A stretch of DNA of 36,197 nucleotides from Bacillota bacterium (GTDB taxonomy: Bacteria; Bacillota; Bacilli; Alicyclobacillales; SLC66). A model generated the notes under the pieces. That model was not told the origin of the DNA. It saw nothing but the letters and a program-made list of their open reading frames with translations, and made no database searches. The stretch is from contig JAKACV010000025.1 of the NCBI GenBank assembly GCA_021821085.1, forward strand, positions 1 to 36,197, written 5' to 3'. A program made the translations under genes and the position numbers. Below are positions 24,459 to 32,609 of the stretch, piece by piece (position 1 is the stretch's first letter; the number at the start of each line of letters is the position of its first letter).

Positions 24459-24542
24459 ATGATGGATGTGTACATGATCTCATTGCTGTTTGTAACTTTT
24501 GGGTTTTCTTTTGCACTTATGCATTATCTCGACAAGCTGTAA
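24459..24542 (+). CDS. 27-residue membrane peptide upstream of kdpF
   Basis: This short gene has AAGGGGGAG upstream and encodes one hydrophobic helix (MISLLFVTFGFSFALMHYL) ending in Asp-Lys-Leu. It starts at 24459 or at the adjacent ATG at 24462. It is followed after 16 bases by kdpF. Small one-helix peptides ending in a similar Asp-Arg/Lys-Leu tail are often seen just before kdpF in other bacteria (recalled pattern). It may be an additional small Kdp subunit or an assembly factor. Confidence 0.7.
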   Translation: MMDVYMISLLFVTFGFSFALMHYLDKL

Positions 24543-24558
24543 TTTAGGAGGAGAAGGG

Positions 24559-24642
24559 ATGGGAAACTGGATCTTGCTCATGATCTCGATCGCGGTAATG
24601 GTATATTTGCTCATTGTTATCGTTCGACCGGAGAAATTTTAA
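24559..24642 (+). CDS. kdpF: Potassium-transporting ATPase subunit KdpF
   Basis: This is a 27-residue one-helix subunit that stabilises the KdpABC complex in the membrane. The helix WILLMISIAVMVYLLIVIV is followed by the family tail RPEKF. GGAGGAGAAGGG precedes the ATG. kdpA begins 21 bases later. Confidence 0.9.
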   Translation: MGNWILLMISIAVMVYLLIVIVRPEKF

Positions 24643-24663
24643 GCGATAAGGAGTTGAGTTAGG

Positions 24664-26358
24664 TTGTCCCTGTCTACAGTCGTGACGTGGGTTGTCGTAA
24701 TCTGTGTATTCTTGTTGACGATTAAACCACTTGGCAATTACATGGCTAAAGTATTTACGTTTCAGCGAACTTTGTTGGATAAACCGTTTGGCTGGATGGA
24801 AAATGGAATTTTCCGTGCGATTGGTGTCTCTCGAGACAGTACAATGACAGCCAAACAGTATGCGTTTGCGTTTGTCGGCACAAATTTGTTGTGGGCATTG
24901 CTTGCGTATCTCTTATTGCGGTTGCAAAATATCTTGCCATTTAATCCACAGCATTTTAGCGCGATCAATCCACTTCTCGCATTTAACACGTCAGCTAGTT
25001 TTACAACCAATACGAACTGGCAAGCGTATTCGGGCGAGAATACCATGTCTTACTTTTCGCAGTTTGGCGTGTTGTCCTATTTGCAGTTTGTCACTCCTGC
25101 GGCTGGCGGTGCGGTTGGGATTGCCGTTGTGCGTGCACTGTCAGGGCGGAAATTAGGGAACTTTTTCGTCGATCTTACGCTGGTCAGCACGCGTTTATTG
25201 TTACCTCTTGCCGTGATTGTCACGTTGATTCTCGTTGGGCAAGGTGTGCCTGAAACGCTCGGATCGTATCTGCAAATTCATACGCTTGCAGGGCAAACGC
25301 AAGTGGTGCCAAGAGGACCGATTGCAAGTTGGGAAGCAATTGAACATTTGGGGCAAAACGGAGGAGGCTATACGAACGCGAATAGTGCAAACCCACTTGA
25401 AAATCCAAGTGCGCTATCAAATGTTGTTGAAACACTTACGATGGGTCTTTTGCCTGTTGCATTTTTCTATTTTTTCGGTGCGATGACAGGAAGACGTAAA
25501 CTGGCTTGGACACTTATAAGTGTGGCAGGATCGATCTTTTTGATCATGCTTGCTCTTGCGTATTTTCCTGAGGTTGCGGGTAATCCCATTGTAAATTCAC
25601 TTGGATTAGCCACACATGGCAATATGGTGGGTAAGGAAGTTCGATTTGGAATGGGTGGAACATCAATCTTTGAAACGGCCACGATGGCGTTTACGACAGG
25701 TTCCGTAGCGAGTGCACACGATAGTTTTCTCCCGCTTTCATCACTCAGTTTCTTTATCGGCATGTTCCTAAATATGGTATTTGGAGGTAAAGGTGTTGGT
25801 TTTTTAAACATGATCATGTTCGTGATCATTACGATTTTCCTGATGGGGTTGATGGTGGGGCGTACACCGGAATTTCTCGGCAAGAAGATCGAAACCAAAG
25901 AAGTCACACTCGCCTCCATTGCGTTTTTGCTGCATCCTCTTTTGATTCTCGTAGGGACTGCCATCGCGGTTCATACGCCAGCTGGGATGCAGGGCGTGTT
26001 TAATCCAGGACCGCACGGACTGAGTGAAATTATTTACGGATTTACATCGGCTGCCGCGAATAATGGATCAGCATTTGGAGGGCTTGGTGCAGCTTTGCCG
26101 TTTTATGAAGTAGCACTGGGCGTTGTCGTTGTGATTGGACGGTATGCATCCATTATGGCGATGCTCTTATTGGCACAGTCGCTCCTGCATAAAAAAACCG
26201 TTCCGGAGACATCGGGTACAATGCATACGGATACGCCACTATTTGGCGGGATTTTGTTTGGCGCGATCATTGTATTAAATGCGCTCACATTTTTTCCGAT
26301 TATGGCGCTTGGGCCGATTGCAGAGCAGTATCTGATGATGGCTCACAGATTGTTCTGA
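24664..26358 (+). CDS. kdpA: Potassium-transporting ATPase subunit KdpA
   Basis: KdpA is the potassium-selective channel-like subunit of the high-affinity pump. The 564-residue length is normal. The four pore-loop repeats characteristic of this channel-derived fold are visible: TNTNWQAYSGE, QNGGGYTNANSANPLENPS, a TATMAFTTGSVASAHDS segment and FTSAAANNGSAFGG. The start is TTG at 24664 after AAGGAG. The order kdpF-A-B-C is complete, so the pump should be functional. The operon would be induced at low K+ through the upstream regulators. Confidence 0.97.
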   Translation: MSLSTVVTWVVVICVFLLTIKPLGNYMAKVFTFQRTLLDKPFGWMENGIFRAIGVSRDSTMTAKQYAFAFVGTNLLWALLAYLLLRLQNILPFNPQHFSAINPLLAFNTSASFTTNTNWQAYSGENTMSYFSQFGVLSYLQFVTPAAGGAVGIAVVRALSGRKLGNFFVDLTLVSTRLLLPLAVIVTLILVGQGVPETLGSYLQIHTLAGQTQVVPRGPIASWEAIEHLGQNGGGYTNANSANPLENPSALSNVVETLTMGLLPVAFFYFFGAMTGRRKLAWTLISVAGSIFLIMLALAYFPEVAGNPIVNSLGLATHGNMVGKEVRFGMGGTSIFETATMAFTTGSVASAHDSFLPLSSLSFFIGMFLNMVFGGKGVGFLNMIMFVIITIFLMGLMVGRTPEFLGKKIETKEVTLASIAFLLHPLLILVGTAIAVHTPAGMQGVFNPGPHGLSEIIYGFTSAAANNGSAFGGLGAALPFYEVALGVVVVIGRYASIMAMLLLAQSLLHKKTVPETSGTMHTDTPLFGGILFGAIIVLNALTFFPIMALGPIAEQYLMMAHRLF

Positions 26359-26382
26359 TCGAAAGGAGGCGAATAAAGGAGC

Positions 26383-28398
26383 ATGGCTAAGACAAATGAC
26401 TTGCGATTGAACAAGGAATACAATCTGCAAGTGCTAAAAGATACGTTTCGTAAATTGAATCCAGTAAAAATGGTTCACAATCCGGTGATGATGGTGGTGG
26501 AGGTGGGGACGCTTGTCACGCTGTGGTTCACATTTCAAGCGAGTAATCCCAGTAGCCGACTCTATAATGGACTTGTTACGATCATCTTGTTTCTTACGAT
26601 TTTGTTCGCTACCTTTGCAGAGGCGTATGCGGAAGCGAGGGGAAGAGCTCAAGCAGATTTCTTGCGTAAAACAAAATCGACGACGAAGGCCAAGATCCTT
26701 CGCGCAGACGGTGGATATGATGTGCGCGAATCAGAGGAACTCCAAAAAGGAACAAGGTGTCTTGTTGAACCAGGTGATGTGATCCCAGGTGACGGGTTTG
26801 TTGTTGAAGGAATAGGTTCTGTTGATGAATCTGCGATCACCGGGGAGTCAGCGCCTGTTGTAAAGACTGAACAAGATGCTGTCACAGGCGGTACTACGCT
26901 GATGTCTGACCATTTGATTGTTGAAATCACAGCCAATCCAGGAGAATCATTTCTCGATCGTATGATCGCGCTTGTTGAAGGTGCAAAGAGGCAAAAGACG
27001 CCCAATGAAATCGCATTGTCCGCACTCCTTGGCGTTTTAACTTTGATTTTTGTCCTGGTTGTCGTGACGCTGTCACCAATTGCACAGTTTTATGGACCGC
27101 ATGCCACGAACACGACAACACTTGTGGCGCTGCTGGTCTGTCTGATTCCAACAACGATTGGCGCCTTGCTCTCTGCGATCGGTATTGCCGGGATGAATCG
27201 CGTATCACAGGTGCATGTTGTGGCAAAGAGTGGTCGCGCGGTGGAGGCGGCAGGAGACATTGACACGATCATCCTCGATAAAACAGGAACAATTACCGTG
27301 GGTAATCGGATGGCGACAGAGTTCCTTCCTGTATCTGGGGTTACAGTCCAGGAACTAGCGAGTGCAGCATTGCTCTCATCCTTAGCGGATACAACTCCAG
27401 AAGGGCGTTCGGTAGTAGAACTTGCGCAAAAGCAGATGAATCTCACTCAGTTGCCTGAAACAGAGGGGGATCCCATTCCGTTCTCCGCCCATACGCGCAT
27501 GAGTGGGATCGATCTGGTAGATGGCCGTGAGATTCGCAAAGGTGCCGTGAGTGCAATTAAAGAGATCGTTCATGGGTCTCAAGATGAATTAGAAAAACTA
27601 GCCGAACAAATTGCTAGACAAGGTGCGACTCCGCTTGGCTGTGCAATGAATGGCAAGGCGCTTGGGATTATTTGCTTGAAAGATGTGGTGAAACCAGGTT
27701 TAAAAGAGCGGTTTCGCGATTTTCGGGAGATGGGTATCCGTACGGTCATGGCGACAGGAGACAATCGGATCACGGCTGCAGTAATCGCTGAAGAAGCTGG
27801 CGTAGATGATTTTATCGCAGAAGCGAAGCCGGAAGATAAGATTCGTCTCATTCGACAGGAACAATCCGAAGGAAAATTGGTTGCAATGACAGGCGATGGA
27901 ACCAATGATGCGCCTGCGTTGGCGCAGGCGGATGTTGGGCTCGCTATGAATTCTGGAACAATGGCTGCAAAAGAAGCAGGCAATATGATCGATTTAGATT
28001 CGAATCCAACGAAGTTGCTCGAAGTCGTCATGGTCGGTAAGCAGTTGCTCATTACACGCGGAGCACTTACAACCTTTTCGATTGCGAATGACGTGGCGAA
28101 ATATTTTGCGATCATTCCCGCATTGTTCGCGGCAGTGCCTACACTACGTGTGCTTGGAGCTTTAAACATTATGGGACTTAAAACTCCGCACGGTGCGATT
28201 CTATCTGCGCTCATCTTTAACGCGCTAATCATCCCGGCGTTGATTCCCTTCGCCATTCGGGGCGTTAAGTATCGAGCAGAGACGGCAGATAAGATGTTGG
28301 CCCGGAACATTTTTAACTGGGGTGTGCTTGGCGTCGTTATTCCATTTATAGGGATTTGGGGCATCGATCAAATATTGGGACTTTTCGGGCTAGCCTAA
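26383..28398 (+). CDS. kdpB: Potassium-transporting ATPase ATP-binding subunit KdpB
   Basis: KdpB is the P-type ATPase subunit that drives K+ through KdpA. In 671 residues it shows the actuator loop DESAITGESAPV, the phosphorylation site DKTGTIT (Asp299), the nucleotide-binding RMSGID segment and the hinge MTGDGTNDAPALAQADVG. The GTMAAKEAGNMIDLDSNPTKL segment is typical of KdpB. The Ser of TGES, phosphorylated to inhibit the E. coli pump, is conserved. GGAGGCGAATAAAGGAG precedes the ATG. A large open frame antisense to its 3' half is a shadow. Confidence 0.98.
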   Translation: MAKTNDLRLNKEYNLQVLKDTFRKLNPVKMVHNPVMMVVEVGTLVTLWFTFQASNPSSRLYNGLVTIILFLTILFATFAEAYAEARGRAQADFLRKTKSTTKAKILRADGGYDVRESEELQKGTRCLVEPGDVIPGDGFVVEGIGSVDESAITGESAPVVKTEQDAVTGGTTLMSDHLIVEITANPGESFLDRMIALVEGAKRQKTPNEIALSALLGVLTLIFVLVVVTLSPIAQFYGPHATNTTTLVALLVCLIPTTIGALLSAIGIAGMNRVSQVHVVAKSGRAVEAAGDIDTIILDKTGTITVGNRMATEFLPVSGVTVQELASAALLSSLADTTPEGRSVVELAQKQMNLTQLPETEGDPIPFSAHTRMSGIDLVDGREIRKGAVSAIKEIVHGSQDELEKLAEQIARQGATPLGCAMNGKALGIICLKDVVKPGLKERFRDFREMGIRTVMATGDNRITAAVIAEEAGVDDFIAEAKPEDKIRLIRQEQSEGKLVAMTGDGTNDAPALAQADVGLAMNSGTMAAKEAGNMIDLDSNPTKLLEVVMVGKQLLITRGALTTFSIANDVAKYFAIIPALFAAVPTLRVLGALNIMGLKTPHGAILSALIFNALIIPALIPFAIRGVKYRAETADKMLARNIFNWGVLGVVIPFIGIWGIDQILGLFGLA

Positions 28399-28441
28399 CC
28401 GCTGTGCTGGGAGGATAGAATGTAGAAAGGGGAACGAGAAA

Positions 28442-29041
28442 ATGAGACTACTTCGACCAGCGATTGGCGTGACAGTGCTTCTGTGGATCCTCTTAGGATT
28501 GGCATACCCGCTTGTCATGACGGGGATTAGCAATCTTGTCATGCCATATCAATCGCAGGGGAGTCCCGTGTATCAAAATGGCGTTCTTGTAGGCGCAACT
28601 CATGTTGGGCAAAATTTCAAACCGAATCCGAACTACTTTTGGGGACGCCCTTCTGCAACGCTGTCTGTTTCGACTGGAAAGTCGAAACCCTATAATGCGC
28701 TCAATTCAGCGCCAAGCAACGTAGGTCCGACAAATAGCGTATTACTTGCTCACATTAAGAGTCGTATTGCTTATCTGCTAAAGACTACGCCAGGTCTTCA
28801 GGTAGGGCAGATTCCAATTGATCTCGTGGAGAGTTCCGGTTCCGGACTCGATCCTGATATCAGTGTTCAAGCAGCGATGATTCAGATTCCGCGCGTCGCT
28901 TTGCATACACATTTAAGTCAGACCTTCTTAAAAGACTTGGTTCAGCAAAATACGTTAGGGAAAGATTGGGGTGTATTTGGGCGGGCTCGCGTCAATGTCC
29001 TAGAGTTGAACCTTGCTTTGTATAAGGCATTGCACGGGTAA
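28442..29041 (+). CDS. kdpC: Potassium-transporting ATPase subunit KdpC
   Basis: KdpC is the single-helix subunit that completes the KdpFABC complex. The 199-residue protein has one N-terminal membrane helix (about 9-30). Typical segments are GQNFKPNPNYFWGRPSA, the SGLDPDISVQAAMIQIPRVA motif and a C-terminal VNVLELNLALYK. AAAGGGGAACG precedes the ATG. It closes the operon; a terminator follows about 160 bases later. Confidence 0.96.
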   Translation: MRLLRPAIGVTVLLWILLGLAYPLVMTGISNLVMPYQSQGSPVYQNGVLVGATHVGQNFKPNPNYFWGRPSATLSVSTGKSKPYNALNSAPSNVGPTNSVLLAHIKSRIAYLLKTTPGLQVGQIPIDLVESSGSGLDPDISVQAAMIQIPRVALHTHLSQTFLKDLVQQNTLGKDWGVFGRARVNVLELNLALYKALHG

Positions 29042-29201
29042 ATGATGTTGTTGTGCGCGAGAAGTTCATGCCTGAAAGCGAAGGCGGGAGTAGTTCACGC
29101 GCTTCTGGGCTTGATTCGAGACTGCAAGACATATCTTGCGGCATTATATCAGACAGGGAGTTTCGACAGGATCATAATTATATCAGTATGGTTGTAACTG
29201 G

Positions 29202-29235
29202 AAAAAGAGTCTCTTTGTGAGGCTCTTTTTCTCTT
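29202..29235 (+). terminator. Intrinsic terminator of the kdp operon
   Basis: AAAAAGAGTCTC (29202-29213) pairs with GAGGCTCTTTTT (29219-29230) with one G-U pair, a 5-base loop and a T-rich end. The rest of the 29042-29493 gap holds a small GCAAGA-CATA-TCTTGC hairpin (29124-29139) and the next promoter, but no gene. Confidence 0.85.
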
Positions 29236-29310
29236 GGAATGGTACGAAGGGAAGGCGGGATCGTGGTGTCGGCTCATTGTTTCCTGTTTGAATTGAACAT
29301 TCGAATTTAT

Positions 29311-29339
29311 TTGACAAATAGGAATGTGACTGCTAAATT
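29311..29339 (+). promoter_or_regulatory. Promoter of the LacI-glycosidase sugar operon
   Basis: A perfect TTGACA at 29311-29316 and TAAATT at 29334-29339 are separated by 17 bp. Transcription would start near 29346, giving a leader of about 160 bases before the ATG at 29506. Confidence 0.7.
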
Positions 29340-29344
29340 AAGTT

Positions 29345-29364
29345 TAGGTGAAGCGATTAACCTA
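29345..29364. promoter_or_regulatory. LacI-family-type operator at the transcription start
   Basis: TAGGTGAAGC-GATTAACCTA is a 20 bp palindrome with eight of ten matching positions and the central CG step typical of LacI-family operators. It begins six bases after the -10, where a bound repressor would block initiation. The first gene of the operon encodes a LacI-type DNA-binding domain, so autoregulation is likely (inference). A further perfect 12 bp palindrome, AGTTAAATAACT, lies at 29370-29381. Confidence 0.6.
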
Positions 29365-29505
29365 GTTTCAGTTAAATAACTAAACGCAATCACCTCGTAA
29401 CCTACTCATTTATGGATGGAGGGGGAATCTTCGTTTCTAAGGTTGGATTGTACGTGTAATCGAGTACCGATAATGATTTGAACTTATATAAACTTGGAGG
29501 CAACA

Positions 29506-32500
29506 ATGAGTAACGAAAAGCAAGATAATTCCAATGTTCGAATCCAAGATATTGCGAGAGAAGCCGGGGTATCAGTGGCCACTGTCTCTTACGTGCTAAA
29601 CCAAAAGGGGAAGATCGGTTCGGAGACCCGCGAACGGGTCATCGAAGTGGCCGAACGTTTGCACTATCGACCCAACCCCGCAGGGCGATCGCTAGCGACA
29701 AAACGATCTAAGGCAATCGGTCTAATCGCCCCGAAGGGGAAGGGGGTAGTAGACCCGTTTTTTTCACTGGTTGCAGCAGGTATTACGGAGGAATCTACGC
29801 GTCTTGGGTATCACATTATTCTTGTGCCGGGAGAGATTTCAGGAGAAGAGGTTGTAAGCGATTTCCTGAATGCGTTAGTTGATGGCGTTTTTTTGCTGGA
29901 AGTGGAGCAGGATGATCCGCGCATTCGGATGCTGAAATCAGCACAAGTGCCTGTTACATTATTAGGCCGGACAGAAATTCCGATTGGGTGGGTAGATGTC
30001 GATAATTACCGCGGTGGATGGATGGCCACTTCCCATTTGTTGGAACTCGGCCATCGTCGCATAGGACATCTGGCTACACCGTATCATGACGCTGTTGGCC
30101 GCTTACGACGACAGGGGTACGAGGATTGTCTGCGATCATGGGATCGTGATTGTATCCCAATTGTGGAAGAGGGGCCGATGGATCGCGACAGTGGATATCA
30201 ATTAGGTCGGAAGCTTCTCATGATGAATCCGCGACCATCGGCCGTATTTGCAGCTAGTGACATCATGGCAGAAGGAGTAATGCAGGCGGCGCGTGAGCTT
30301 GGGATCAAGATTCCGAGAGATCTCTCTGTTGTAGGATTTGACGACATTCCTCTAGCGAGCCAATTGACTGCGCCGCTTACTACCATTTCCCAAAATGCCT
30401 TTGACATAGGTCGGCAAATGGCGAAGCAAATGGTCGATCAATTAGATGGACAATTTCCTGAGCAACACATGCTCATGCCAGAACTGGTTGTGCGCGAGAG
30501 TACAGGTCCAGTTTCACGAGTGCAAGTCGTACCGCGTGGAGGAGAGCGCATCACGCTAAAGTCAGGATCGTCATTTAGTTTATGGACACCGTCTGGCACG
30601 GTGGACCCTAATAAGGGGGATCAAGGAATTTTTTGTGCGGATACACATTGGTTGAATGCGTATCAAGTGCGCGTTGATGGATTACCTATGGACCCTGTTT
30701 GGTCTTCTGTTACATCTGAAGGATATGAAATGCGCTACGTTCTAGCATTGAAAGATGGCACGCTGGATTGTTACCGCCGGCTTGCCATGAAGGGAATGTC
30801 TTTGGTGGATGAGTGGCAATGGACTCATTGGGATGGTCATCAAGAATGGGAATTTGATCTTCAAGTGTCTCCTGATTTTCGCGATATCTTCGAATTGAGA
30901 GGATTCGAAGTGGAGTCAAAAGGGATTCGGAGATCTGAACTTCACGAAGATGGCAGTGAGCGACATTACTACATGGGCAAAGATGGTGTTGCTCGAGAGA
31001 TGGGCATTTCTCTGGAGCCTCGCCCATCAGACAATGAACTTGGATTTAAGCGATGGCGGATCAATGGTAGTGAAAAACAGGGACGATTCGCGATGCAAAT
31101 TGGCTGGAATGTTCTGAGCGGTCTACCTGGGCAAAAAATTGTCTTTCCTGACGAGTGGCCACAAATCAATGTTGATAATTCTACTTGGCAACGAGTGTTA
31201 GAGCGCGCACAGCAGGACATTGATTTGTTGCGTACTGATTTTGGCTTTGGTCCCATACTCGTAGCGGGATTACCTTGGTTTGGCACAATGTTTGGTCGTG
31301 ATGCCATCATTAGCGCGTTGCAGGTGCTCAGCGTGCAACCCTATTTGGCTGAGAACACATTAGCTAGTTTAGCCCATTATCAAGGGACTGTCGTGGATCC
31401 ATCCAGAGGTGAAATGCCAGGCAAGATGGTGCATGAAGTGCGAATTGGTGAACTGGCGAATACCGGAGTCATACCTTTTGGACGCTATTACGGATCGGTT
31501 GATGTAACGCCGTTATATATTACCCTCTTAGAAGCAACGTGGCGACGGACGGGGCGAGTTGAGCTTTTACACAAGTATCTTTCGGTTGCTGAAGCGGCGC
31601 TATCCTGGATTCAAGAGATGATTTCGAGAAGTTCACATGGATTGCTGACCTTCGATGATGAGCAGTCTGGTGGATTGGTGGTTCAGTCCTGGAAAGATTC
31701 CTCTGATTCAATGGTCTATGGGGATGGTCAGCAAGCTCGCCCTCCGCTTGCGGTCGCAGAAGTACAGGGCTATGCATTTCAAGCGTTACTTGCAATGGCT
31801 ACGATTTATGAAGCATTACATCAAATAGATAAGGCTAACGAATTGAGAAAGCAGGCTCATGAACTTCAAGAACGTTTTCATCAGCAGTTTTGGGATGAGC
31901 AATTACAATATTACGCTATGGCTACTGATGCAACCGACCGTCACTTAGATGTGTTGAGCTCTGATGCGGGGCACTGTCTATGGACAGGAATTATTCCCAC
32001 GGCGTATCGTGAGGCAATCGTTCACAAGATCATGAGTGATGATCTATTTAGTGGGTGGGGAATTCGAACCTTAGGTGCCAATGAAAAGGCCTATAACCCG
32101 TTCAGTTATCATCGCGGCAGCATATGGCCGCATGATAGTAGCTTAATTGCGGCAGGAATGGCTCGCTCGGGTTTCTTACAAGATGCGATACAGCTATCTA
32201 CAGCACTGATTCAAGCAGCGGATAGACATCCGGAACATAGGCTTCCAGAACTCTTTTCTGGAGTCGCAAGGACTGACTTCCCTCATGCTCCCTTACCTTA
32301 TCCGCTCGCATGTGCGCCACAAGCATGGGCATCGGGAACGCCTTGGATCCTATTAGAAAGCGTCTTGCACCTAGAGATTGACGCCCTATCGCATACGCTT
32401 GGCGTTCATCACGCACCACCTGAGCTTGGAATCATACAAATTCGTGGACTGCAAGTAGGCAATGAGACCGTAGATCTCGTGATTACTTCGGAACAAGTAG

Positions 32501-32544
32501 CTGTTGATCATTTGCCTGAGGGGTGGAGACTAGTTACTTTCTAA
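29506..32544 (+). CDS. LacI-family regulator fused to a glycogen-debranching-type glycosidase
   Basis: This one open frame of 1012 residues joins two normally separate proteins. Residues 10-55 are a LacI helix-turn-helix (IQDIAREAGVSVATVSYVLN), followed by the minor-groove hinge PNPAGRSLAT and a full sugar-binding core to about 333 (VVGFDDIPLA near its end). After a short linker, residues 345-545 resemble the N-terminal beta domain of bacterial amylo-alpha-1,6-glucosidases (GIFCADTHWLNAYQV). Residues 560-985 form an (alpha/alpha)6 glycosidase with PWFGTMFGRDAI (about 590-601), AEVQGYAFQAL (Glu752) and YHRGSIWPHD (868-877). The ATG at 29506 lies five bases after GGAGG; a TTG at 29494 overlaps that site. 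There is no signal peptide. It heads a sugar ABC operon behind a LacI-type operator. Substrate is probably an alpha-glucan oligosaccharide (inference). Confidence 0.92.
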   Translation: MSNEKQDNSNVRIQDIAREAGVSVATVSYVLNQKGKIGSETRERVIEVAERLHYRPNPAGRSLATKRSKAIGLIAPKGKGVVDPFFSLVAAGITEESTRLGYHIILVPGEISGEEVVSDFLNALVDGVFLLEVEQDDPRIRMLKSAQVPVTLLGRTEIPIGWVDVDNYRGGWMATSHLLELGHRRIGHLATPYHDAVGRLRRQGYEDCLRSWDRDCIPIVEEGPMDRDSGYQLGRKLLMMNPRPSAVFAASDIMAEGVMQAARELGIKIPRDLSVVGFDDIPLASQLTAPLTTISQNAFDIGRQMAKQMVDQLDGQFPEQHMLMPELVVRESTGPVSRVQVVPRGGERITLKSGSSFSLWTPSGTVDPNKGDQGIFCADTHWLNAYQVRVDGLPMDPVWSSVTSEGYEMRYVLALKDGTLDCYRRLAMKGMSLVDEWQWTHWDGHQEWEFDLQVSPDFRDIFELRGFEVESKGIRRSELHEDGSERHYYMGKDGVAREMGISLEPRPSDNELGFKRWRINGSEKQGRFAMQIGWNVLSGLPGQKIVFPDEWPQINVDNSTWQRVLERAQQDIDLLRTDFGFGPILVAGLPWFGTMFGRDAIISALQVLSVQPYLAENTLASLAHYQGTVVDPSRGEMPGKMVHEVRIGELANTGVIPFGRYYGSVDVTPLYITLLEATWRRTGRVELLHKYLSVAEAALSWIQEMISRSSHGLLTFDDEQSGGLVVQSWKDSSDSMVYGDGQQARPPLAVAEVQGYAFQALLAMATIYEALHQIDKANELRKQAHELQERFHQQFWDEQLQYYAMATDATDRHLDVLSSDAGHCLWTGIIPTAYREAIVHKIMSDDLFSGWGIRTLGANEKAYNPFSYHRGSIWPHDSSLIAAGMARSGFLQDAIQLSTALIQAADRHPEHRLPELFSGVARTDFPHAPLPYPLACAPQAWASGTPWILLESVLHLEIDALSHTLGVHHAPPELGIIQIRGLQVGNETVDLVITSEQVAVDHLPEGWRLVTF

Positions 32545-32609
32545 ATCTACGAAAGGCATCATACGTATCATTTTTTAGTGAAAAATAGACAAGAGGAGAG
32601 ATCGATTAT

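Noticed and set aside
25467-25964. 165-codon open frame antisense to kdpA
   Set aside because: It lies entirely inside conserved KdpA and resembles no protein family.
27579-28364. 261-codon open frame antisense to kdpB
   Set aside because: The sense strand encodes highly conserved KdpB motifs; the antisense frame has no ribosome-binding site and shadow-type composition rich in Ser, Ala and Pro.
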